This document shows positions 35,643 to 44,845 of a stretch of 64,000 nucleotides of DNA, in pieces. The notes under the pieces are model-generated. The model was not told the DNA's origin and did no database searches. It saw only the letters and a program-made list of their open reading frames with translations. The stretch is taken from contig CBFHPW010000012.1 of NCBI GenBank assembly GCA_965657945.1, positions 4,795 through 68,794 of the forward strand. The letters are read 5' to 3'. The stretch comes from CAJJDF01 sp965657945 (GTDB lineage Bacteria; Bacteroidota; Bacteroidia; Flavobacteriales_D; CAJJDF01). Position 1 is the first letter of the stretch. Every line of letters begins with the position of its first letter. The position numbers and the translations under genes were made by a program.

Positions 35643-38600
35643 TTGAACCAACAAGCGAACATATCAATACGTGTAATTCTAATAATTGGATTGTCCTCTT
35701 TGTTTTTTGCAGGATATTCTTTGAGGGAAGACGTCAATATTGGAAAGAAATACCTAGAAAATTCAAATAAACTATTAATTCCAATCGAAGTAGATTCGCC
35801 CGATATCGAACTTCAGTATCCCTATACAAACACCAATAACCAATTTCGTTCGAAATCCAGTATTCTAGGGTTAGAAGACCCGCTCAATATCAAACGAAAA
35901 ATCAGATATAATTCCCAAACTGGGCGATATGAGTTCGTTACTACATTGGGCGATAGCAATAGTTTATACCTCCCGTCTACCATGTCGTTGGAAGAGTATA
36001 GAAAATACCAAGAACAAAAAGCTCAAGAAGAGTATTGGAAAGAAAAAATTGCCGAAGATAACAGTACAAACACAGGTAGCTTTGTTCCAAAATTGGATAA
36101 AAAAAACAGAGAATTTGGAGATATTTGCGAAGGTAAATTGATTGAAATAAACCCTCAAGGCTCAGCCGAATTGCGATTTGGATTGAATACAACAAGGACG
36201 GAAAATCCTGCTATTCCAGTAAAGCAAAGACAACTGACTACTTTTGACTTTGATCAACAAATACAACTTAATGTTCAAGGGAGTATTTGTGATAAATTCA
36301 AATTAAATTTTAATTATAATACGGAAGCTACCTTTGATTTTGAAAATCAAACCAAACTTGCTTACGAGGGTAACGAAGATCAAATTTTACAAAAAATCGA
36401 AGCGGGGAATGTTACCTATCCCATTCAAAATAGTTTAATTCAAGGAAGTCAAAGTTTATTTGGACTTAGAACAGATCTAAAATTTGGAAAACTAAATATT
36501 TCTACGGTTGTTTCTCAAAACAGAGGAGAAAGAAAGGAAATCAATATTAAAAACGGAGCACAACAAAAAGAGTACGAGCTCCCTATCAACAATTACGAAG
36601 CGAATCGCCACTATTTTTTAAACCATTACCACAGAGACAACTACGACAAAGCAATGGCTTCTTTGCCCAATGTTTCTTCTCAAGTAAGGATTACTAAGAT
36701 TGAAGTTTGGGTTACCAATAGAGTCAATGATTTTGACGATACAAGGAACATTGTCGCTTTCTCTGATTTAGGTGAAACGAAAGTCTTGGAAGGAAATCCT
36801 CAGGGGATCTCCAATCCTAATGATGTTCCTTCAAACAACGCCAACGGATTATATGGATTCTTATCTCGAACTGCAGGAGCAAGAAATTTAAGTACCGTAA
36901 CTTCTACTTTGAATTCTGTTGTAGGTGCGCCAGGACCACTCGTACAAAGCAAACACTACGAAAAACTTGAAAACGCCAGATTACTAGCCGTTTCGGAATA
37001 TAATTACAATTCTATTCTCGGTTATATCTCATTGAATCAACCCTTGAATAATGACGAGATTCTAGGTGTGGCGTACCAATATACCTATCAAGGAAAAACA
37101 TTTCAGGTAGGTGAATTCTCCACTGACGGAATCAAAGGAAATGATGCCTTATTTGTAAAAATGCTAAAAGGAACAGTCAACTCACCGCAAAATAAAGTGT
37201 GGGACTTGATGATGAAAAACATCTATTCGATTGGTGCGTACCAGATAAATCAAGATAACTTTAAGCTAGATATTTGGTACAACAACCCAAAAACTGGGGT
37301 TGAAATCAACTACATACCCCAACCTGGAGTAGATAATAAATTGGTCCTTCAACTTATTGGGTCGGATATTATCAATCAACAACAACAAGCGTATCCCGAT
37401 GGAGTCTTTGATTTTATCCCTTTGCAATACATTGGTAATAAAGTAGATAATGGGGGAACAATCAACCCACAGAACGGACGAATTATTTTTAGTAAAGTAG
37501 AACCATTTGGTTCTTATCTAGAGCAACAACTTACCAATGCAGGGGTTTCTCCCGCAGTGGTGAATACAATTGCCTACAACGAATTGTATGACAGTACCCA
37601 AACTATTGCTCTCCAGTTCCCAGAGCTAAACCGATTCAAAATAAAGGGAACCTATGAATCAGCAAATAGCTCAGAAATATCATTAAACGCATTTAACATT
37701 CCTCAGGGATCTGTAACCGTAACTGCCGGAGGGGTTCGGTTAGTGGAAAACCAAGACTACACCGTTGATTACAATATCGGAAGAGTGAAAATATTAAATG
37801 ATGGTGTATTGAACTCGGGAACTCCCATTAAAATATCATTGGAGAGTAACTCGCTCTTTACCTCGATACAAAAAACAATGATTGGTACCCATTTTGATTA
37901 CCAATTCAATAAAAATTTCAACTTAGGTGCAACCATGCTCAGGTTATCAGAAAAACCGATGACGCAAAAAGTAAACATTGGGGATGAGCCTGTTCGAAAC
38001 ACCATGCTCGGAATAAATGGTAATTTCCAGCAAGACGCGCCATTTTTAACCAAATTGGTAGATCGAATTCCTTTTATCAACACCAAAGAAAAATCAAGTA
38101 TTACTGCATCGGTAGAAGCCGCCTACCTTATTCCAGGCCACAATCCAGCAATTGGAGATGAAGGGCAATCGTTTATCGATGATTTTGAAGGAAGCCAATC
38201 TGCGATTGATATCCGTTCCTTTAATACATGGGTAATTGCAAGTGTACCGCAAGGTCAACCCGATTTATTTCCAGAAGCAGATTTAATTAACAACCTGAAC
38301 TATGGAAAAAACAGAGCGTTAATGAACTGGAATGTTTACGATCCTTCTGTTTTTTACGAAGAAAGAGGATTGGTTCCGGGTTACGTGGAGGCTGATGCAA
38401 TTCAGCATAACCACACCATGAGACTTGTTCAGGAGAGTGAACTTTTCCCAAACAGAAGTATAGATCCTACGGCTGGTCAAATTGACCGAATTGCCATGTT
38501 TAACTTAGCCTTTTTCCCTTCAGAAAGAGGACCTTATAACTTTGATACTGATCCTTCTTCTATTTCGAGAGGACTAGCAAATAATGGTTTATTGAACGAC

Positions 38601-41600
38601 CCAAGCTCAAGATGGGGTGGCATCATGAGGCAACTTCAAACGAATGATTTTGAAAATGCAAACATAGAATACATTCAATTCTGGATAATGGAACCTTTCA
38701 ACTCGACAGGTGGTGGTGACAATGACGACTCGCCAAACTCGACAGGTGGTGAACTTTATATTAATTTAGGAAATGTTTCTGAGGACATATTGCGAGATGG
38801 AATCAAAACATTTGAAAATGGACTACCTACCGATGGTGTATTTGACCCTGCTACCCTTACCTCAACAGTTTGGGGAAGAGTTCCGACTGTTCAACAAATC
38901 ATTACTGCCTTTGACAATACCCCTGCAAGTAGAATATTCCAAGATGTTGGATTGGACGGACTTTCAAGTAGTCAAGAGCAAGCATTCTTTACTGATTACG
39001 TAAATTGGGTAAACACTTCTTCACTTTCACCAGCCGCAAAATCTGCTTTACTTAGCGACCCTGCGGGAGATGATTACACATTCTACCGTAATGATGTTTA
39101 TGACAGCCAAACAGCAAATATTATTGCCCGATACAAGAGATTCAATGGACTGGAAGGAAACTCCGCAACTGACGAACAATCTCAGTCAATAAATGCCCAA
39201 GGATACCCAACTTCTAAAACTACCTTGCCAGATTTGGAAGACATCAATAGAGATAATAACTTGAATGAAACAGAAAGTTACTATCAATACAAAATTAACA
39301 TGAAACCTGGTGAAATGGAAGTGGGCAAGAACTATATCGTTGATAAAGTTGTACGAACGCACAAAGCATCAGGAAAACAAGTTACCTGGTACCAATATCG
39401 TGTACCTGTGCGTGAACCGAACAAAGTGATAAACGGAATTCAAGACTTTAGATCTATTCGTTTTATGAGAATATTCATGAAAAACTTCCAACAACCCGTT
39501 ATACTTCGATTTGCCAGATTAGAACTATTGAGAGGGACTTGGAGAAGGTACGACAAAGATATAGTAGACGATGGAGAATATATACAATCCGATCCTTCGG
39601 GAACAATTTTTAATATCTCCGCTGTGAACATTGAAGAAAATTCTGAAAGAGATCCAATTAACTACACGATACCACCCAATTTTCAGAGAGAAATTAATCC
39701 CAACTCCGCTGTACAGGCATATCTGAACGAGCAATCACTCGAGATGGAACTATGTGGACTGAAAGATGGTGTAGCCAAAGCCGCTTTCAGAAGTGTTGAT
39801 TTTGATGTATTGAACTACAAGAAAATCAAAATGTTTGTGCACGGTGAGCAACACACTATTACCAACGATCCTGTTCAAGATGATGATGTAACAATTTTTG
39901 TAAGAATTGGAACCGATTTTCAGTTCAACTATTACGAATATGAAATGCCTATAAAAATGACGGCATATGGTGCAGTATCGGAAGCTGATGTTTGGCCAGA
40001 AGCGAATAACCTAGAAATCATTTTACAAGACTTAAAAAACTTAAAAGTTGCCAGGAATAATTCGCTGGGAGTGAATGCCTCCATTCTCTCTATTTTTGAG
40101 CAAACTGTGCCGGGAAAAACGGATCACATCATAAAGGTTATTGGTAATCCAAACCTACGAGATCTTAAAACTATTATGATTGGGGTAAGAAACCCAAATA
40201 AAGACAAAGCGCATCCTTGGCAACCAGATGATGGAAGAGAGAAGTGTGTAAAAGTATGGGTGAACGAACTGAGAATGGCTGATTTTGAAAACTCAGGTGG
40301 ATGGGCTGCCCAGTCAAGAGTGCAAACAACCCTAGCTGATTTTGCCACTGTTTCTTTGGCAGGACAAATTAGTACACCAGGATTTGGTGGAATAGAACAA
40401 AGAGTAAGCGAACGACAGAGGGAAACTATTCGCCAAGTGGATGCAGCAACCAGTATTCAATTGGGAAAGTTTTTTGGAAAAAATGTAGGGTTACAATTCC
40501 CTCTCTTCCTTGGATTTTCGGAAGGAATAATTGATCCACAATTCGATCCTTTGAACCCCGACATTGAATTTGACCAATCTATTTCTGACGTATCAATAGA
40601 GGAGCAGCAGCAGCGAATCAAGGATGCAAGAGACATTACCGTTAGGCGAAGTATCAACTTTACAAACGTTCGTTTGTCACCTAAAAAACGTTCGACTAAT
40701 ATGTATCCATGGGATTTGAAGAACTTTGGTTTTACTTATGCCTACAACGAACTTTACCGCAGAGATATTCAAACAGAATATAACACAAACAGAACTTACA
40801 ACGGGGCGCTAAACTATACTTACCAAACCAATCTGAAGCCCTTTACTCCGTTCAGGAATAGTAAATTGCTTAGGTCTTCGCAGTGGTTTAGAATTATTAG
40901 AGACATTAACATAAACCCTCTGCCCAAACAACTAGCATTTACCACTAATATCGATAGGACTTACTCAGAAAGTAAAGCACGAGATATTACCGGAAATGCC
41001 TTAATTATTCCTCAATTCTCCAAAACTTTTACTTGGGACAGAAACTACAACCTGAACTGGAATATCATGGAAGGTTTGAGGATAAATTACAACGCGAACA
41101 ACCAAGGTCTCATTCGAGAACCTGGTGATTTAAAAGTTGATAAAACTCTTTATCCTGACGAATTTCAAATGAACCGCGACAGTGTCCTAAAAAGTTTCGG
41201 AAATTTCGGTGAAAACAATCATTTTTTGCAATCGACCAATGTCACTTACACATGGCCATTTAAGAAAATACCTGTACTAAGTTTTGTGAATTTAACCACA
41301 AAATACCAAGCTACTTACGACTGGCAAAGAGCGCCCTTGTCGCAAGATTCATTGGGAAATACAATCCAAAACTCAAGAAACATAGCATGGAACGGAAGTT
41401 TTAATATGAAAAACTTGTACAATAAGGTGCCTTATTTTAAGAAAGTGAATCAAAAGTCACGTAATAACTCGCGTAGATCTGCTACAAAGAGAATAAAATC
41501 TGGAAAGCTCGAAAGCGATGACGGCAAGCAAGATGACAAGGATGACAAAGGGAAGAGAAAAGGAAAATCGAAAAAGAAAGACCCAAATGCCCTTACTTTT

Positions 41601-43001
41601 GGCGATGGATTGGCCAAAATATTGATGTCGTTGCAAAACGTGACTTTCAGTTACAGTACAATTGATGGGCAATTATTGCCGGGATACAAACCAAGATCGG
41701 AATATTTTGGAATGACCAATGGGTTCACCACTCCTGGTATAGGGTTTGTATTTGGTGGAGAACAAGAAAGAGACTTTTTTGGAAGAGAAACTGGCAATGA
41801 CTTCGCTGTAACTTCCGCTCAAAATGGCTGGCTGGTTGGGCCATCTAGCAGATTCATCAATACGCAAAGAACCACGAATCACAGCAAAAACTTTAACTCA
41901 CGAGCTACATTTGAGCCATTTAAAGGAATTAGAGTAGAACTTACAGCAAACTACATTTATTCTGAAAACATGAATGAGAATTTCATTTGGGATGACTCTC
42001 TGGGAACTTATCAAAATTTTAATACAATGAGAGTTGGGAATTATAACTATTCGTTTAACTCCATACGAACTGCCTTTGTAAAAGACGACACTAACGGGAA
42101 TTCCAAACTATTCACCGATTTGCTCGAGAACAGAAAACAAGCCTCTGCCCTATTGAATTCGGAAAACCCTTATTCGAGCCAAGCTCTTGATGCAGATGGA
42201 TTCTATGATGGTTACGGTGCTTCCCAGCAAGAAGTTGTAATGGCTTCTTTTATTGCGGCCTATTCAGGAAAAAACTTAACCAAAAAGACGTTAAATCCGC
42301 TTAGCGCACTGCCCAATTTAAATTGGAGAGTAACGATTGATGGACTCAATAGAATGCCCGCTATTCGGAAACTTTTCCGAAGTATTGTCTTTTCGCATGC
42401 TTACAATTCCACATTTACTGTGGCTTCTTTCAATACAGATTTGGAAGCAGTGGTAGACGAAAATGGCAATAGCCAAACCCGAGACGAAAGCGGAAATATA
42501 AGACCCGAACAACAAGTAATGGCCGTTGCTATTACTGAACAGTTTAATCCACTTTTTAAAGTTGACGCAACTTGGCAAAACAGCTTAATCACAAAATTTG
42601 AATACAGATCGAACAGGAACATCTCACTGAGTTTGGCTAACAATCAAATTACCGAACTGAAAGGAACGGAAATTACAATTGGAACAGGATATCGTTTTCA
42701 GAATGTAAAATTTCCAATCAAAATAGGAAAGAAAACACCCATTAGCGACATCAATGCTCGTTTGGATGTATCGCTAAGAGACAACAAAACCATCATCCGA
42801 AAAATAGACCAGAATCAGAATCAACTGACTGCGGGGCAACGTTACATTGCCATCAAAGGATCGGCCGATTATGTACTAAACAAACAATTTACTCTGCGAT
42901 TCTATTACGATAGAGTAATGACAAATCCATACATCTCTACTTCCTTCCCTACGATGAATCAGAATGTTGGGTTTGCGATTCGAGTGAATTTATTTCAATA
43001 A
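35643..43001 (+). CDS. sprA: SprA/Sov, outer-membrane translocon of the type IX secretion system
   Basis: A 2452-aa protein, the giant 36-strand barrel through which type IX cargo leaves the cell. The size, the conserved blocks (for example GHNPAIGDEGQSFIDDFEGS, RVWVNELR-type KVWVNELRMADF, DGREKCVKVW) and the link to ruvA fit SprA. The start is a TTG at 35643, 7 nt after the ruvA stop; no ATG lies in frame near it. A signal segment follows (~10-25, ILIIGLSSLFFAGYS). A Lys/Asp-rich insertion (KQDDKDDKGKRKGKSKKK) lies near residue 1960. Confidence 0.93.
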   Translation: MNQQANISIRVILIIGLSSLFFAGYSLREDVNIGKKYLENSNKLLIPIEVDSPDIELQYPYTNTNNQFRSKSSILGLEDPLNIKRKIRYNSQTGRYEFVTTLGDSNSLYLPSTMSLEEYRKYQEQKAQEEYWKEKIAEDNSTNTGSFVPKLDKKNREFGDICEGKLIEINPQGSAELRFGLNTTRTENPAIPVKQRQLTTFDFDQQIQLNVQGSICDKFKLNFNYNTEATFDFENQTKLAYEGNEDQILQKIEAGNVTYPIQNSLIQGSQSLFGLRTDLKFGKLNISTVVSQNRGERKEINIKNGAQQKEYELPINNYEANRHYFLNHYHRDNYDKAMASLPNVSSQVRITKIEVWVTNRVNDFDDTRNIVAFSDLGETKVLEGNPQGISNPNDVPSNNANGLYGFLSRTAGARNLSTVTSTLNSVVGAPGPLVQSKHYEKLENARLLAVSEYNYNSILGYISLNQPLNNDEILGVAYQYTYQGKTFQVGEFSTDGIKGNDALFVKMLKGTVNSPQNKVWDLMMKNIYSIGAYQINQDNFKLDIWYNNPKTGVEINYIPQPGVDNKLVLQLIGSDIINQQQQAYPDGVFDFIPLQYIGNKVDNGGTINPQNGRIIFSKVEPFGSYLEQQLTNAGVSPAVVNTIAYNELYDSTQTIALQFPELNRFKIKGTYESANSSEISLNAFNIPQGSVTVTAGGVRLVENQDYTVDYNIGRVKILNDGVLNSGTPIKISLESNSLFTSIQKTMIGTHFDYQFNKNFNLGATMLRLSEKPMTQKVNIGDEPVRNTMLGINGNFQQDAPFLTKLVDRIPFINTKEKSSITASVEAAYLIPGHNPAIGDEGQSFIDDFEGSQSAIDIRSFNTWVIASVPQGQPDLFPEADLINNLNYGKNRALMNWNVYDPSVFYEERGLVPGYVEADAIQHNHTMRLVQESELFPNRSIDPTAGQIDRIAMFNLAFFPSERGPYNFDTDPSSISRGLANNGLLNDPSSRWGGIMRQLQTNDFENANIEYIQFWIMEPFNSTGGGDNDDSPNSTGGELYINLGNVSEDILRDGIKTFENGLPTDGVFDPATLTSTVWGRVPTVQQIITAFDNTPASRIFQDVGLDGLSSSQEQAFFTDYVNWVNTSSLSPAAKSALLSDPAGDDYTFYRNDVYDSQTANIIARYKRFNGLEGNSATDEQSQSINAQGYPTSKTTLPDLEDINRDNNLNETESYYQYKINMKPGEMEVGKNYIVDKVVRTHKASGKQVTWYQYRVPVREPNKVINGIQDFRSIRFMRIFMKNFQQPVILRFARLELLRGTWRRYDKDIVDDGEYIQSDPSGTIFNISAVNIEENSERDPINYTIPPNFQREINPNSAVQAYLNEQSLEMELCGLKDGVAKAAFRSVDFDVLNYKKIKMFVHGEQHTITNDPVQDDDVTIFVRIGTDFQFNYYEYEMPIKMTAYGAVSEADVWPEANNLEIILQDLKNLKVARNNSLGVNASILSIFEQTVPGKTDHIIKVIGNPNLRDLKTIMIGVRNPNKDKAHPWQPDDGREKCVKVWVNELRMADFENSGGWAAQSRVQTTLADFATVSLAGQISTPGFGGIEQRVSERQRETIRQVDAATSIQLGKFFGKNVGLQFPLFLGFSEGIIDPQFDPLNPDIEFDQSISDVSIEEQQQRIKDARDITVRRSINFTNVRLSPKKRSTNMYPWDLKNFGFTYAYNELYRRDIQTEYNTNRTYNGALNYTYQTNLKPFTPFRNSKLLRSSQWFRIIRDININPLPKQLAFTTNIDRTYSESKARDITGNALIIPQFSKTFTWDRNYNLNWNIMEGLRINYNANNQGLIREPGDLKVDKTLYPDEFQMNRDSVLKSFGNFGENNHFLQSTNVTYTWPFKKIPVLSFVNLTTKYQATYDWQRAPLSQDSLGNTIQNSRNIAWNGSFNMKNLYNKVPYFKKVNQKSRNNSRRSATKRIKSGKLESDDGKQDDKDDKGKRKGKSKKKDPNALTFGDGLAKILMSLQNVTFSYSTIDGQLLPGYKPRSEYFGMTNGFTTPGIGFVFGGEQERDFFGRETGNDFAVTSAQNGWLVGPSSRFINTQRTTNHSKNFNSRATFEPFKGIRVELTANYIYSENMNENFIWDDSLGTYQNFNTMRVGNYNYSFNSIRTAFVKDDTNGNSKLFTDLLENRKQASALLNSENPYSSQALDADGFYDGYGASQQEVVMASFIAAYSGKNLTKKTLNPLSALPNLNWRVTIDGLNRMPAIRKLFRSIVFSHAYNSTFTVASFNTDLEAVVDENGNSQTRDESGNIRPEQQVMAVAITEQFNPLFKVDATWQNSLITKFEYRSNRNISLSLANNQITELKGTEITIGTGYRFQNVKFPIKIGKKTPISDINARLDVSLRDNKTIIRKIDQNQNQLTAGQRYIAIKGSADYVLNKQFTLRFYYDRVMTNPYISTSFPTMNQNVGFAIRVNLFQ

Positions 43002-43089
43002 AAAAAATCGATCTAGCTAAGAAATAATAGCGTATCTGTTCATTGATTTGAACACAGAATATCCCGAAATAAAACTTGATTAAATTAAA

Positions 43090-43118
43090 AAACCCCTCCT
43101 ACTTTCGTGGAAGGGATT
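43090..43118 (-). terminator. Probable terminator of tRNA-Phe
   Basis: On the minus strand the stem CCCTTCC / GGAGGGG (one T-G pair) encloses a short loop and is followed by TTTTTT. It lies ~10 nt past the tRNA 3' end. It may also act on sprA read-through. Confidence 0.65.
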
Positions 43119-43128
43119 TATTTGTTAG

Positions 43129-43201
43129 TGGCTCCTCCCGGATTCGAACCGGGGACACATGGATTTTCAGTCCATTGCTCTACCAACTGAGCTAAGGAAC
43201 C
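43129..43201 (-). tRNA. tRNA-Phe (GAA)
   Basis: A 73-nt cloverleaf. The acceptor GGTTCCT pairs with AGGAGCC, discriminator A; the D-loop is AGCTCAGTTGGTAGAGC; the anticodon loop CTGAAAA gives anticodon GAA; the T-arm is CCCCGGTTCGAATCCGGG. CCA is not encoded. Confidence 0.96.
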
Positions 43202-43257
43202 TCCTTAGCAGGGTGCAAATATATACTTTTTATAATAAATCAAAAAATTTTATTTCA

Positions 43258-44844
43258 TTAAACTTTCTTGTTTTTGAATCTCCTAACAAAAGTCAGTAAA
43301 ATCAATAGCGGAGCGATGAATAATCCAATTCTAGCAAGGAAATCTCCTTGCTTCGCATAGAAGGTTACTCTCTCCATTTCTGGGACCTGCATCGATATGG
43401 CTGTGGTTTCTTCCCAATTAGTCTTTTTTATAATTTCACCTTTTGGATTTATAAAGCAAGAAATTCCTGTATTAGCCGATCGAGCAATCCACTTGCGATT
43501 CTCAATTGCTCTGAGCTGTGTATAAGCTAATAATTGCTTGTATCCTGGAGTGTCGTGCCACCAAGCATCATTTGTACTTACAGCAATTATTTTTGCGCCC
43601 TTTACACAAAACTGGCCTATGAACTCGCCATAAATTGATTCATAACAGATGGTAGGCGCAATTAATGTTCCGGATACATCAAAGTTTTTTGGGGACTTTT
43701 CTCTGCCCAATGTGCCACTTGTGCCGCCCAGGTCAAATAAAGTCTCTAATGGCTTTGTAATAAACTGAAATGGCAAAGTTTCTACACCCAATACTAATTT
43801 CATTTTGTGATACGTATCAATGGAAGTGGACGTATCAATGAGAAGTGTAGAATTATAAGCTTCCCAAAACCCTCCAGATTTTAGTTCCCGCGATGCAATT
43901 GAATGTTCTTCATCAAAAAAAGCATGTGTAGAAGCTCCAGTTATCACTTTGGCGTTGGGGTAGTCTTTCAAAAATTTTTTAATCCTTCTTATTTCATCCG
44001 AATAACTCATCATACTCTCCTCTAACGAGGAACTCAGCGCAGTTTCTGGTGTCAATATCAGCTTTGTATTCTGAGTCATTACCTCTCTGGTAATCTGCAT
44101 CATCTTATCCGCTTGTTCAATGGAAGAAAGGGCGCCATCAAACTTTTGATATGGATCTATATTTGGCTGGGAAAGCACTATTTCAAGTTTCTTATTGTGT
44201 TCACCTACTTGTACAGATTGTTTAAGGAAAAATGAAATGGAAAGAGGCACGAAAACGATAATCGCTATCGCGACAAGGTAACTTCTTGCTGACTTAAATT
44301 GTTTGGTTTCCTTGAATTTTTTGTATCCAAAATACACCAGTAAATTTACCACCAGAATCCATAACGAACCGCCAGATACTCCCGTAAATTCATACCATTG
44401 AACCGTATCGGGCGCAGCCGCAAACACATTTCCGAAAGGAAGCCAAGGGTGGGAGAGAGGCCAATTATAGTCTAGCCATTCGAAAGCCAAGATATTGACT
44501 ACAAAAGCAATATAACCCTCTTTATTGCCAACATACTTTCGTGTAAGATGAAAAAACCAAAATGGGAATGCCACCAGCACTGCGCTGAAGAAAAAAGCCA
44601 TGAGCGCTCCTGAAAGAGTTGCGTGATAAATCCACCAAGTTGTCACGATATTGAACACTGAAAACACGACAAATGCATGCACATATACTTTAGTTGCGGA
44701 TAATTTGTTTTCTAATATTTGATTTTCTAAAAAAAGAAAGGGAACAAGGGAAACAAAAATTAAAGGAAAGAAACCTGTAATTTCTACCCAGCTGAAACCA
44801 AGAAGCAAACCAGTTGAAACAGAAAGTAGAAATCGCTTTGCCAT
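43258..44844 (-). CDS. lnt: Apolipoprotein N-acyltransferase
   Basis: A 528-aa inner-membrane enzyme that adds the third acyl chain to lipoproteins. Six to seven N-terminal membrane segments (~8-215) precede a periplasmic nitrilase-like domain (~225-505) with the triad Glu in LTPETALSSS, Lys in YHKMKLVLGVE and Cys in TICYESIYGE. A C-terminal membrane helix follows. It starts 1 nt after the RND gene stop, so the two form an operon. Confidence 0.93.
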   Translation of the reverse strand: MAKRFLLSVSTGLLLGFSWVEITGFFPLIFVSLVPFLFLENQILENKLSATKVYVHAFVVFSVFNIVTTWWIYHATLSGALMAFFFSAVLVAFPFWFFHLTRKYVGNKEGYIAFVVNILAFEWLDYNWPLSHPWLPFGNVFAAAPDTVQWYEFTGVSGGSLWILVVNLLVYFGYKKFKETKQFKSARSYLVAIAIIVFVPLSISFFLKQSVQVGEHNKKLEIVLSQPNIDPYQKFDGALSSIEQADKMMQITREVMTQNTKLILTPETALSSSLEESMMSYSDEIRRIKKFLKDYPNAKVITGASTHAFFDEEHSIASRELKSGGFWEAYNSTLLIDTSTSIDTYHKMKLVLGVETLPFQFITKPLETLFDLGGTSGTLGREKSPKNFDVSGTLIAPTICYESIYGEFIGQFCVKGAKIIAVSTNDAWWHDTPGYKQLLAYTQLRAIENRKWIARSANTGISCFINPKGEIIKKTNWEETTAISMQVPEMERVTFYAKQGDFLARIGLFIAPLLILLTFVRRFKNKKV

Positions 44845-44845
44845 A

